From Paractinoplanes atraurantiacus (GTDB lineage Bacteria > Actinomycetota > Actinomycetes > Mycobacteriales > Micromonosporaceae), in assembly GCF_900215205.1 (NCBI RefSeq), contig NZ_OBDY01000034.1, positions 1-64,000 on the forward strand: a stretch of 64,000 nt of DNA. The letters run 5' to 3'. The position numbers were made by a program, and so were the translations under genes. Below the pieces are notes generated by a model. The model was not told the DNA's origin, made no database searches, and saw nothing but the letters and a program-made list of their open reading frames with translations. This document shows, one piece after another, positions 50,901 through 58,228 of this stretch. Numbering within the stretch: the stretch's first letter is position 1; every line of letters begins with the position of its first letter.

Positions 50901-51884
50901 GCCCGCCGAGCAACGAGCAACGCCACGCCGGCGCGCGGTGCGGCGGCAGGGGGCGCGCCGGCGGGCGGTGCGGCGGCAGGGGGTGCGGCGGCGGGCGGTG
51001 CGGCGGCAGGGGGTGCGGCGGCGGGCGGTGCGGCGGCAGGGGGTGTGGCGGCGGGCGGTGTGGCAGCGGCGGGTGGGGCCGAAGGCGCGCGGCTGCTGTG
51101 TGCGGCGTTGAACGTTCGGGCGTATGCCGCGCTCGGGCCGGATCTGCGGGACGAGCGGCGGGCCGTCGCCGAGGAATATCTGGCCACGGCGGTGGCGGCG
51201 GGGGAGATCGACCACGAGGCGGTGGCCCACTGGCTGCTCTTCCTCGACTCGGCCGCCCGCACCGACCTCACCGGAGCCCGGGCCGAGATGGGGCTGGCCG
51301 TCGCCCGGTCGACGACCGGGCAGCTCAGTGGGCTGCTCGCGGTCGTCGGGATCTTCGAGGCTCTGCTGGAGTTGCTGGCCGGGCGGATCGACGGCGCCTT
51401 GGTGCGGTACGCCGAGGTCAGCCGCCGCCTGGCCGAGCACGGCGCGCTCAACGGCGCCGCGATGGCGACCGTCGGCCGGATCGGCGCCGGGATGGCCCGG
51501 GGTGATCTGGCGCCGCTGCGGGACGAGCTGATCGCGATCGAGGAGATCTATCCGGGCCGGGTCACCGACGCGCTCGTGCTGGCCCTGCTCGACGCGGGCG
51601 ACGTCGCCGCCGCCCGGGATGCCTGGCGGCGCCGGCAGGAGATCGACCGCAACTACTACTGGCTGGGCTTCACCACGTTGCGCGGCCTGGCGGCGGCCCG
51701 CCTCGGTGACGTGGAGACCGGCCGCCGGATCGCCGCCCAGCTGCTGCCCTTCTCGGGCCGGGTGGCGGGCCTGGACTCCGGAACCTTGTACGCCGGGCCG
51801 GTCGACGCCGCGCTGTTCGCGCTGACCGGCGACCCGGCGTACGCGGCCTCGTCCGAAGCTTTGATCAGGCGCCTGCGGGGCTGA
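47988..51884 (+). CDS. SARP-LAL fusion regulator with low-complexity linkers
   Basis: This 1298-residue protein has a GTG start with GGAGAGG upstream; the in-frame start at 47952 has no such site. It has an OmpR-type winged helix and BTAD at about 1-270. An Ala/Pro/Ser-rich linker runs about 290-440. An AAA-type ATPase follows, with P-loop VVLVSGDAGAGKTTLAEAA (about 500-520) and Walker B in VVLLDDVHRAD. The C-terminal half is helical and TPR-like, interrupted by a Gly/Ala decapeptide array (about 980-1030). There is no C-terminal LuxR HTH. The last 20 bases overlap the opposing hemerythrin gene. Confidence 0.85.
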   Translation: MADEAPAVRLFVLGPLRATVGYVTINRAAHPLPAADPLPAADPLPAAAPSPAADLGGPRQRAVLARLAVAGGQVVSADRLVDDLWGRADVPARGLATLQVHISHLRRALEPDRPRRTPASVLVSAPPGYALRLPHDAVDAWRFTRLVRRAAAAPPAERHALLTEALSCWQGEAYAEVAHEPWAAPEATRLTDLRLLALESRAEAELDLGRPALAVAELERHLRDHPTREGAVRLLALALYRSGRQGDALAVLRRTRDHLAEELGVDPGPELRALESDILAHAPALAHPTPPARPTITPAPSAPAPSAPAFSAPAPSAPVPSVLAPSSSAPAAPAPSSSAPAPSAPAPSSSAPAPAAPALSAPALSAPALSAPAADGSVPATAVTPAPVNTAHPMSVPVSPALAAWPSESAAPASAAPASAAPASAAPDSSVLGASPPVESVPDTFGSAGFAGVGVAAGTSSSATSAGVAGLPVEGVGRASAPGREAELAAIAAAAAEAAREGARVVLVSGDAGAGKTTLAEAAVAELVGAGWKAWAGRCPEVDGAPPGWAWSEALGIDLLHADEPPNPFRLGRWIAAELAGTRAVVLLDDVHRADDLTLQLVRQVVAQGTQVLVLLTYRTESLGDELEATIGALLSVTAARLTLGGLEAGAVAELARRYGLEEAGPELLALVAERTQGNPLFVRELARLIAAEGARAAETAVPKGVREVLRRRVARLPGSVTSALRQAAVLGREADVDVLADVAGREPDELLDALEAAVLAGLLDEPVPGRVRFTHALVRDTLYEDTPLLRRARLHSRALQVLDGTADAATLSRHAGAAANPATASEAVPYAIRAATGAERAGSWREAAAQWREALRLYELAGTRATGERFTLLARAVTAHARAGDIVRARTIYLDGGDDLDTLTAWDAPLIWTTRDGREPSPAKVTAIRRELAASHPDVVRVRLLLALFRELEGYDDAAAAAVSAEALSLARRATSNATPARGAAAGGAPAGGAAAGGAAAGGAAAGGAAAGGAAAGGVAAGGVAAAGGAEGARLLCAALNVRAYAALGPDLRDERRAVAEEYLATAVAAGEIDHEAVAHWLLFLDSAARTDLTGARAEMGLAVARSTTGQLSGLLAVVGIFEALLELLAGRIDGALVRYAEVSRRLAEHGALNGAAMATVGRIGAGMARGDLAPLRDELIAIEEIYPGRVTDALVLALLDAGDVAAARDAWRRRQEIDRNYYWLGFTTLRGLAAARLGDVETGRRIAAQLLPFSGRVAGLDSGTLYAGPVDAALFALTGDPAYAASSEALIRRLRG
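48077..48125 (+). repeat. 18-bp repeats near the start of the SARP-LAL gene
   Basis: Two to three units close to CCTTGCCGGCCGCCGAT encode D-P-L-P-A-A repeats, inserted in the winged-helix domain of the SARP-LAL protein just after VTINRAAH. In-frame copy-number change is possible. Confidence 0.7.
48890..49290 (+). repeat. Ser/Ala/Pro low-complexity linker DNA in the SARP-LAL gene
   Basis: Many imperfect copies of short units such as CCCTCCGCGCCGG and CCTTCAAGCTCCGCGCCC encode a flexible S/A/P linker between the BTAD and ATPase domains. Direct repeats make the region prone to length change. Confidence 0.75.
50936..51070 (+). repeat. 30-bp Gly/Ala-coding tandem repeat in the SARP-LAL gene
   Basis: About four 30-bp units, each containing GGGGGTGCGGCGGCGGGCGG or a variant, encode the decapeptide G-G-A-A-A-G-G-A-A-A. 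The last unit has two Ala-to-Val changes. The array sits between helical repeats in the C-terminal half. Confidence 0.8.
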
Positions 51885-52509
51885 AGACCAGCCGCTCCCG
51901 CTTGCGGAAGGCGAGCGGGAACACCTTGATCATGATGGCGACCGGCAGGCCGCCCTCCTTGCGCGCCTCGGCCAGCTCGGCCGGTGTGCTCACGGCCAGG
52001 ATCCGCGGCACCTCGAAGGTCATCTTGGCGCCGCGTTTGCGGATCGACGCCTCCACCCGGTTCCATTCGTCGTCCGAGACGTACCGCTTGATCAGCGGGA
52101 CGATCGTGCGCTCCTCGTCGGCGATGTGCTCGTGCAGGGTGTCGCGCAGATCCTTCATGTCGGCCGCCAGCTCGGCCGGCACCACCTTCGTCTCGCGCAG
52201 CGCCGCCGCGCCGGTGCGCACGCGCGTCAACTTCGGGTCGAGCACGGCGTGGTCGTCGGTGAGCTCGGTGAGGTCGACGTGCGCGCCGGCCGAGCGTTCC
52301 AGCACCGGCCACAGCACGTCGTCCTCGGCGCTGTGATGGTGGTGGATGCTGTCGCAGAAGTCGCTCAGGTAGCCGGCGATCGCCGCGGCCCGCTTGCGGT
52401 CGAGCCGTGTGCCGCCGGTGGCCAGGGAGGCGGTCAGGTCGCTGAGGCGGTCGAGGTCCTTGAGCATGGCGCGGTGGGCCAGCAGGAGGCCGGTCGGTTC
52501 GTTGTCCAT
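51865..52509 (-). CDS. hemerythrin-domain protein
   Basis: This 214-residue protein has a hemerythrin-type four-helix core with the histidine and carboxylate ligands expected for a di-iron site. These include SIHHHHSAEDDVLWPVL, DDHAVLD and LHEHIADEE. Such domains bind oxygen or sense oxygen or nitric oxide. The C-terminal 60 residues lie outside the domain and are of unknown role. It overlaps the SARP-LAL stop by 20 bases. Confidence 0.88.
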   Translation of the reverse strand: MDNEPTGLLLAHRAMLKDLDRLSDLTASLATGGTRLDRKRAAAIAGYLSDFCDSIHHHHSAEDDVLWPVLERSAGAHVDLTELTDDHAVLDPKLTRVRTGAAALRETKVVPAELAADMKDLRDTLHEHIADEERTIVPLIKRYVSDDEWNRVEASIRKRGAKMTFEVPRILAVSTPAELAEARKEGGLPVAIMIKVFPLAFRKRERLVFSPAGA

Positions 52510-52560
52510 GCGAACACCGTGCCCGGGCCCACCTGCCGCCCACCTAACAGCTACTTAAGG

Positions 52561-53058
52561 TCAGTCGCCTGTCTCGTTCTTCGCCGAGCGCTCCAGGGCC
52601 AGGTCGAGCGCGAGGACGCTGCCGATGATGAGAAGCGGGTCGGTTCCTTCGGAGACCTGCACCGCGTACGTGTCGCGGATCGTCAGCCAGCGCTTGGAGA
52701 CGGCGGCCACCTCGCGGCCGTCCTGCTCGATGACGTACTCGTGGTCGAGCAGGTTGCCCTTCATCTCCAGGTCGTCCGGGCCGGGCACGTCGATGGTGAA
52801 CTTGTCCCGGAACGGCGTGAACAGCTTCTTGCGGACCTCCGCGGCCTTCTCGCCGCCGATCCGGATCTCGTACGTGGGGCGCAGCGCGACGAGATGGCGG
52901 TGGACCGACGCCACCTCGTCGCCGTTCGTGTCCTCGATGACGACCCGGTTGCGGACGCTGAAGACCTTGCCGTCCACGTGGTAGACCCGGTTGCCGTTCT
53001 CGTCCTCCACGTCGAAGTCGTCGCCGAAGGAGAAGAAGCGTTCCTTGATCACATACAT
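52561..53058 (-). CDS. LURP-one-related protein
   Basis: This 165-residue protein begins MYVIKERFFSFGDDFDVEDE and continues with the beta-strand pattern of the LURP-one/tubby-like family (VYHVDGKVFSVRNRVVIED, TIRDTYAVQVSEGTD). Tubby-like proteins bind phosphoinositides in eukaryotes, but the bacterial role is unknown. There is no signal peptide. Confidence 0.88.
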   Translation of the reverse strand: MYVIKERFFSFGDDFDVEDENGNRVYHVDGKVFSVRNRVVIEDTNGDEVASVHRHLVALRPTYEIRIGGEKAAEVRKKLFTPFRDKFTIDVPGPDDLEMKGNLLDHEYVIEQDGREVAAVSKRWLTIRDTYAVQVSEGTDPLLIIGSVLALDLALERSAKNETGD

Positions 53059-53117
53059 GCCTCAAGTGTGCGGCGCGGCCCGCCACGGCGAAAGCGGGCC
53101 GCGCTGCGACGGGAGGA

Positions 53118-54494
53118 TCAGGGAAGAACCCAGCGCTGGTTCGCGCCGGCGAAGCAGTCCCAGATCTGCAGGCGGGTGCCGTTGGCCGAGCTGTTGTTCG
53201 AGGCGTCCAGGCACTTGTTGGCGCCGGCGTTGACCAGCGTGCCGTTGGACTGAGCCGTCCAGCGCTGCGCGCCGGTGCCGTTGCAGTCGTAGATCTGCAC
53301 CAGCGAGCCGTTCGCCGTGCCGGCCGCGCTCACGTCGAGGCACTTGCCCAGGCCGCGGATCGTGCCGTCGGTGCCCACGGTCCAGTTCTGCGCGGTGGTG
53401 CCGTTGCAGTCGTACAGCTGAACCGCGGTGCCGTTGGCGCTGCTGGCCGACGCGATGTCGACGCACTTGCCGGCGATCCCCGTGATGCGGCCCGTGCGGC
53501 CCGACGGCGGCGGGGTGGTCGGCCCGCTTCCGCCCATGACGGTCTCGTAGATGGCGCTGACCAGCGAGTTGGAGCCGGTCACGTCCTGCGACAGCTCCCA
53601 GTTCATGATGCCGCCGGCGTTGGCCAGGGCCCACTGGGTCTTGCGACGGATCGTCGGCAGGCCGTTGTAGCACTCCCCGGACGGGGTGCAGTCACGGTTG
53701 GCGTTGGCCGGGTCCTGGGCGACCAGTTGGGCGTACGTCAAATAACCCGGCCGGCTGTAGAACGGCACGCCGAGCACCGTCTTGGCCTTCGGAAGCCCGC
53801 GGTTCTTCCAGAAGTTGGCCGAGGCGATCGACCAGTCGTAGTTCGCGTGCGGGCTGCCGCCGTCGTACGCCATGATGTTGAGCCAGTCGACGTAGCCGAA
53901 GACGGCCGGCTGGACCCCGTTGGCGGTGTTGCCCTCGCTGACGACCGCGGCCGTGAGCAGCTTGCCCTCGTTGTGCAGGGCCGTGCTGAGCTGCTGCATC
54001 AGCGCGGTGTAGTTGTTGCCCGAGGTTCCGGGGTCGGGGTACTCCCAGTCGATGTCGACGCCGTCCAGGTTGTACTGGCGCACGGTGCTCATGACGGTGT
54101 TGACGAACGTCGTCCGCGTGCCGGAGTTCGCCGCCAGCGACTCGAACGCCGAGTCGTTGCCGTCGTTCCAGCCGCCGATGGCCAGCGAGACCTTGGTGTT
54201 GTTCTGGTGCCCGAGGGTGACCAGCTGCTGGAGCTTCGAGGTGTTCTCGATCGGCTGGAGGGTGCCGTTGGCGTTGGGCAGCGCGAACGAGTAGTTGATG
54301 TGGGTGAGCTTCGAGTACTGGATGCTCGTGACGCTGCCGGCCCAGGACGGCATGTAGCCGACGCTCTTGAACCCGTTCGGCAGGACGGCGGCCTCCGAGG
54401 TGCCCTGGACGGCGAGCGCGGTGATGGTGCCGACCGCGGCGACGGTGAGTGCGGCGGCCGAGGCCGCCCACCTGCTTCTTTTCCTGATGGCCAT
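53118..54494 (-). CDS. secreted GH18 chitinase with C-terminal ricin B-type lectin
   Basis: This 458-residue protein has a signal peptide (about 1-36). A GH18 barrel follows with SLAIGGWNDG and the catalytic motif DGVDIDWEYPDP, where Glu is the acid. Then come a short Pro/Thr linker (about 328-335) and a beta-trefoil lectin domain (about 336-458) with three repeats ending in QNW, QRW and NQRW. It degrades chitin, with the lectin binding carbohydrate. The promoter region is at 54495-54630. Confidence 0.92.
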   Translation of the reverse strand: MAIRKRSRWAASAAALTVAAVGTITALAVQGTSEAAVLPNGFKSVGYMPSWAGSVTSIQYSKLTHINYSFALPNANGTLQPIENTSKLQQLVTLGHQNNTKVSLAIGGWNDGNDSAFESLAANSGTRTTFVNTVMSTVRQYNLDGVDIDWEYPDPGTSGNNYTALMQQLSTALHNEGKLLTAAVVSEGNTANGVQPAVFGYVDWLNIMAYDGGSPHANYDWSIASANFWKNRGLPKAKTVLGVPFYSRPGYLTYAQLVAQDPANANRDCTPSGECYNGLPTIRRKTQWALANAGGIMNWELSQDVTGSNSLVSAIYETVMGGSGPTTPPPSGRTGRITGIAGKCVDIASASSANGTAVQLYDCNGTTAQNWTVGTDGTIRGLGKCLDVSAAGTANGSLVQIYDCNGTGAQRWTAQSNGTLVNAGANKCLDASNNSSANGTRLQIWDCFAGANQRWVLP

Positions 54495-54560
54495 GGGGAT
54501 GGCGACCCTTCGTGTCCGGCGCGGGGGATGCGCCGTGGGGATGACTACGGGCGGCCAAAT

Positions 54561-54608
54561 CTTAGGAAGGTTAACTAATGATAGTCAATATAGGACTTCA
54601 TAAAAGTC
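54561..54608 (-). promoter_or_regulatory. AT-rich upstream region of the chitinase gene
   Basis: TTAGGAAGGTTAACTAA (54562-54578) contains imperfectly mirrored TTAG and CTAA ends and resembles sequences often seen before actinobacterial secreted glycosidases; this is from general memory, not checked. GACTT-CATAA-AAGTC is a second short inverted repeat beginning near 54594. Both lie between the divergent chitinase and acetyltransferase genes. Confidence 0.4.
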
Positions 54609-54630
54609 TTGGTGATGATTCACTGAGCGC

Positions 54631-55275
54631 GTGAGAGAGCTTGTAGTGCGGTGGCAGCGGGGCTGGGGTATCTCCCGTGGGCTGCCGGAAGCCAAGGACC
54701 TCGGTGAAGGGCTGCGCGTGCGGTGCCTTCAGATGGGCCGGAACGTCGAATACTTCGCCTTGGACGGCGTCGCGTCGATCGCCGGGCTGGCTGAGCTGGT
54801 CAAAGGCGAGGACGAGGTCACCTGGCTGACCGTGCCGACCACAGCGCCCGACCAGGCGGCGGCAGCGCTCGAAAAGGCCGGCCTGATCGTGCTCAAGCGC
54901 TCCGAGAAGCTGATGGTGACCGACCTGCGCGAGCACCCGCGGACTCCGGCGCCGCCCGGATACGAAATCAAGACCACGATCGAGGATTCGGCCGTACGGG
55001 TCCTCGCGCTCGACCAGGACGGCGAGGTGGGCGCCCGCGGGACGATGGGCATCGCCGGGACGGACGGGATCGCCGACCGGATCGAGACCCTGCCCGCGCA
55101 CCGCCGCCGAGGGCTGGCCAGCGCCGTCATGGGCGCACTGGCCGAGGCCGCGCCCGCCGGGCACGGGCTGCTGGTCGCCAGCGAGGACGGGCAGCCGCTC
55201 TACGCCAAGCTCGGCTGGACGGCGGTCGCCGACGTGCTCATCGCGTCGACGCCGGGAGTCAGCTACCCGAGCTGA
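54631..55275 (+). CDS. GNAT-family N-acetyltransferase
   Basis: This 214-residue protein has a GTG start. The acetyl-CoA motif is HRRRGLASAVMGALAEAA and the C-terminal strand is YAKLGWTAVADV. The first 85 residues do not match the usual GNAT N-terminus and may be a second, degenerate GNAT fold. The substrate is unknown. Its last 17 bases overlap the GyrI-like gene on the other strand. Confidence 0.75.
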   Translation: MRELVVRWQRGWGISRGLPEAKDLGEGLRVRCLQMGRNVEYFALDGVASIAGLAELVKGEDEVTWLTVPTTAPDQAAAALEKAGLIVLKRSEKLMVTDLREHPRTPAPPGYEIKTTIEDSAVRVLALDQDGEVGARGTMGIAGTDGIADRIETLPAHRRRGLASAVMGALAEAAPAGHGLLVASEDGQPLYAKLGWTAVADVLIASTPGVSYPS

Positions 55276-55822
55276 CCCCGTACCGCAGAATCGTCTTCAA
55301 GCGCTCGGGGGCCGTCCGGCGCGGATCGCTGAGATAGATCTCGTGATGGCGCCCGGTGACCTCGCGGCCGTGCTCGGCGGCGAAGGCGAGCAGGCGGTGG
55401 ATGGCCTCGGTCTCCTGGTGGTACGGGCCCACGTGCAGCACCTGCACCGACGGTCCCTCCTCGAAGGTCTCCAGCCGGACGCCGGGCGCCTCGATCATGT
55501 CCGCCGCGGCGCCGGCCGGCTGGAGCAGGATCATGGTCCACTTCCACCCCCTGCGGTCGCCGAGGCCGTCGCCGACGTCGGTCCACAGGCCCTCGAGCGG
55601 CGGCACCGAATAGACCTCGCCGCGGGCCTTGAACACGGCCCGGATGCGGTAGGCGGTGCGGTAGAGCCGCTGGATCGCGTCCTCGTACTCGGGGCCGTTC
55701 GGATCGCCGGCGCCGTCGACCATCAGATAGGGCAGGGCCGGCACGTCGACGAAGGCCGGTGTGGCCTTCGCGGCGAACAACTCACGGTGGGCTCGTTTCA
55801 CCGTGTCATCATCGGCCATCAT
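55259..55822 (-). CDS. GyrI-like small-molecule-binding domain protein
   Basis: This 187-residue protein resembles GyrI-like/effector-binding proteins: LPYLMVDGAGDPNGPEYEDA near the N-terminus, RGWKWTMILLQPAG, VLHVGPYHQETEAIHRLLAF and HHEIYLSDPRRT near the C-terminus. These bind small hydrophobic cations or drugs; some relatives hydrolyse cyclopropanoid toxins. The start is ATG 55822, giving an ATGA overlap with the alpha/beta hydrolase stop, so it is the third gene of the copy B operon. Confidence 0.85.
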   Translation of the reverse strand: MMADDDTVKRAHRELFAAKATPAFVDVPALPYLMVDGAGDPNGPEYEDAIQRLYRTAYRIRAVFKARGEVYSVPPLEGLWTDVGDGLGDRRGWKWTMILLQPAGAAADMIEAPGVRLETFEEGPSVQVLHVGPYHQETEAIHRLLAFAAEHGREVTGRHHEIYLSDPRRTAPERLKTILRYGVSSGS

Positions 55823-56532
55823 CCGGAGATCGTGGCCACCGCGTCGAGGATCGTGGTGGTCACCTCGGCCGGCCGCGACACGGTGACGGCGTGCGACGCC
55901 CCCGGGATCTCGTGGACGCCCTTGGCGCCGGCGCGGTCGGCCATGAAGCGGTGCAGGGCCGGCGGAATCGTGGCGTCGGCGTCGCCGAAGACGAACCAGG
56001 ACGGCAGTGAGCGCCACGCGGGTGTGGCCGACGGCAGGCCCGTGGTGAGGGCCGACCGCGTGATCGGGCGCTGGGTCGCGCTCATCGCCGCGGCCGTCGC
56101 GATGGGCAGGTCGGCGGCGATCTGGTGGTGGAAGGCCCCGGGGCGGACAGCGTGCTCGGTGCCGCCGGCGCTGAGCGGGCACGACGTCAGCGCGAGCTCC
56201 AGAGTGCTGCCGGGGAACTTGGCGGTCAGGCCGAGCGCGGACTCGCCCTGGTCGGGGGCGAACGCGGCCGCGTAGACCAGGGCGGCCACGGCGGGCAGCC
56301 GGGTGGCGGCCTCGGTGGCGACCATCCCGCCGTACGACTGGGCGGCCAGCACCACGGGCGTGCCGAGGGCGGCCACCACGTCTCGGACGTAGGCGGCGTC
56401 GCCCGGCAGGCCGCGCAGCGGGTTGGCCACCGCGGTCACCGGCACTCCCCGGGCCGCCAGGAGCTCGACGACGCCGTTCCAGCTGGCCGACTCGGTGAAG
56501 GCGCCGTGCACGAGGACGACGGTTGGTGTCAT
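55819..56532 (-). CDS. alpha/beta hydrolase, copy B
   Basis: This 237-residue protein is a paralogue of the protein at 29059-29769. They share TVVLVHGAF-x-x-S-x-x-W-N, VTAVANPLRGLPGDAAYVRD, AQSYGG (nucleophile serine present), FGDADATIP and GASHAVTVSRP. It is intact and probably active. It sits between the GyrI-like gene (ATGA overlap) and the degenerate HSL-type gene (ATGA overlap at 56529-56532). Confidence 0.85.
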   Translation of the reverse strand: MTPTVVLVHGAFTESASWNGVVELLAARGVPVTAVANPLRGLPGDAAYVRDVVAALGTPVVLAAQSYGGMVATEAATRLPAVAALVYAAAFAPDQGESALGLTAKFPGSTLELALTSCPLSAGGTEHAVRPGAFHHQIAADLPIATAAAMSATQRPITRSALTTGLPSATPAWRSLPSWFVFGDADATIPPALHRFMADRAGAKGVHEIPGASHAVTVSRPAEVTTTILDAVATISG

Positions 56533-57242
56533 GGTGCGGTCCTTTCCGGATAGGAGGCGCGGCGGAGGACGCCGATCGCCGTTCGCACGGCCGCGTCCGC
56601 CGCGGGGCCGGAGCGCAGGGAGTTGAGCATCATGAAGTGGGGCGGCGCGTCTTCGTACGTGACGGTCGTGGTCCGTACGCCCGCGGCCGTCAATCTCCGG
56701 CTCAAGGCCGAGCCTTCGTCGTCAGGGCCGCGGGCGACGACGAACGTGTCCGGCGAGGTGCCCGGAAGGGCGAACTCGGGAAGGCCACGCGGGTAGTACA
56801 GCGACTGGTGAGTGAAACGGAAACGGGTCGCCGACAGCACCGCGGCCAGGGCCCCGCCGGTCTCGTCACCGGCCACGGCGAGCCGATTGCCGTCCAGCCC
56901 CGAGAAACGCCCTCTTTCCCGGATCCACCGCGCCACCGCGTACGTCTGCTCCAGCGCCACCGTGCACGGACCGTCGAACTCGGCGAACGCCACCGCGACC
57001 GACGCGCCCACCGCTATCTCGCGGATGAGCCGGTCATGCGTGCCCGAGTTGCCTATCGCGAACCCGCCGCCGTGCAGGTACAGCACCGACGGCAGCACCC
57101 GGACGGCGCCGGGCGGCCGCACCAGGCGCACGGCGACGTCGCCCACCGTCACCCACGACTCGTCGACGTCGGGCTTGGGCACCGGCGTGGCCTGTGACTC
57201 CTCTAGCTCTCTTCGGTCCGGATCGTGGGGCAGAAGCATCAT
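56529..57242 (-). CDS. HSL-type hydrolase paralogue lacking the catalytic serine (copy B)
   Basis: This 237-residue protein keeps the oxyanion segment YLHGGGFAIGNSGTHDR and the C-terminal PHFMMLNSL. The nucleophile elbow reads GDETGG where copy A (29780-30724) has GDSVGG, so Ser is replaced by Glu. About 50 residues around the cap and acid-bearing strand are also missing. Hydrolysis by the family mechanism is therefore unlikely, so it may be a pseudoenzyme or a decaying gene. The start is ATG 57242, close behind a TGTCACA-N16-TGTC promoter-like pair. Confidence 0.75.
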   Translation of the reverse strand: MMLLPHDPDRRELEESQATPVPKPDVDESWVTVGDVAVRLVRPPGAVRVLPSVLYLHGGGFAIGNSGTHDRLIREIAVGASVAVAFAEFDGPCTVALEQTYAVARWIRERGRFSGLDGNRLAVAGDETGGALAAVLSATRFRFTHQSLYYPRGLPEFALPGTSPDTFVVARGPDDEGSALSRRLTAAGVRTTTVTYEDAPPHFMMLNSLRSGPAADAAVRTAIGVLRRASYPERTAP

Positions 57243-57251
57243 GCCAGCCCA

Positions 57252-57278
57252 GACAGGGCAGCCGTGGTTCTTGTGACA
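57252..57278 (-). promoter_or_regulatory. ECF41-type promoter-like sequence before copy B operon
   Basis: On the minus strand TGTCACA (57278-57272) is followed after 16 bases by TGTC (57255-57252). I recall the consensus described for ECF41 sigma factors as TGTCACA-N16-CGTC, so only one base differs. It would give a nearly leaderless mRNA for the HSL-type gene at 57242. The divergent gene at 57319 encodes an ECF41-like sigma factor. Confidence 0.65.
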
Positions 57279-57318
57279 GATGCTTGGTGATTGCTCCGGC
57301 ACGGACCACGATGAGCAG

Positions 57319-58206
57319 GTGACGACGGATCTCGACGATGCCACGGCGGTGTTCCTCGGCGTGCGCCCGCGCCTGTTCGGCATCGCCTACCGGATGCTCG
57401 GCAGCGCGAGCGAGGCCGAGGATCTGCTTCAGGAGGTCTGGCTGCGCTGGCAGGCGTACGACCGCAGCCAGGTGGTCAACCCGGCCGCCTTCCTGGCCAC
57501 CACCACGACCCGGCTGGCCATCAACGAGCTCCAGTCGGCGCGGGCGCGCCGCGAGACTTATGTGGGGCCGTGGCTGCCCGAGCCGGTCGACACGAGCGCC
57601 GATCCCTACCTGGGCGCCGAGCGGGGCGAGGCGCTGGAGTACGCGACGCTGCTGCTGATGGAGAAGCTCAAGCCGGCCGAGCGCGCGGCCTATGTGCTGC
57701 GGGAGGCGTTCGACTATCCGTACGGCCAGATCGCCGAGATCCTCGACGCCACCGAGCCGGCCGTGCGCCAGCTGGTGAGCCGGGCCCGTAAGCATCTGGC
57801 CGACGAGCGGCGCACGCCGGTGGCCGCGGCCGAGCAGAAGAAGCTGCTCGCCACTTTTCTCCAGGCCTCGCGCACCGGCGACATGGCCGCGCTGGAGAGG
57901 CTCCTGGCGCCGGGCGTGCTCAGCGTCTCCGACGGCAACGGCGCGCTCGGCATCGCCCGCCGCGTGGTCGAGGGGCCGCTGCCGGTCGCGAAGTTCTTCA
58001 TGGCGCTGTCGGCCTGGATGTGGGAGGGGGCCTCGACACGCTGGCTGGAGACCAACGGTCAGACCGCCGTCCTGCTCTCGCTGGCCAACGGCAACGAGGC
58101 TTTCCTGACGATCGGCGTCACCGCCGACGGCATCGACCGGGTCCTCTGGCAAATGGTTCCGGAAAAGTTGTCACAAGTTCTCGAGCTGCCCGGTCTTGAG
58201 GAGTGA
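57319..58206 (+). CDS. full-length ECF41-like sigma factor (copy B)
   Basis: This 295-residue protein has region 2 (LFGIAYRMLGSASEAEDLLQ), the linker WLPEP (about 85-89, a hallmark of ECF41 factors), region 4 (YPYGQIAEILDATEPAVRQL), and the SnoaL-like C-terminal domain from about 180. In that domain DGGG reads DGNG and the final NPDKL reads VPEKL, so the motifs are slightly changed. GTG 57319 was chosen over ATG 57280 because the family begins close to region 2; neither has a strong ribosome binding site. It is followed by the NADH dehydrogenase gene after 22 bases. Confidence 0.88.
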   Translation: MTTDLDDATAVFLGVRPRLFGIAYRMLGSASEAEDLLQEVWLRWQAYDRSQVVNPAAFLATTTTRLAINELQSARARRETYVGPWLPEPVDTSADPYLGAERGEALEYATLLLMEKLKPAERAAYVLREAFDYPYGQIAEILDATEPAVRQLVSRARKHLADERRTPVAAAEQKKLLATFLQASRTGDMAALERLLAPGVLSVSDGNGALGIARRVVEGPLPVAKFFMALSAWMWEGASTRWLETNGQTAVLLSLANGNEAFLTIGVTADGIDRVLWQMVPEKLSQVLELPGLEE

Positions 58207-58228
58207 CTGCGAGAGAACAGAGGACGAC

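Noticed and set aside
50936..51070. intergenic repeat or mobile element within the SARP-LAL gene
   Set aside because: The unit is 30 bp and stays in frame; it codes for a Gly/Ala decapeptide array inside the protein.
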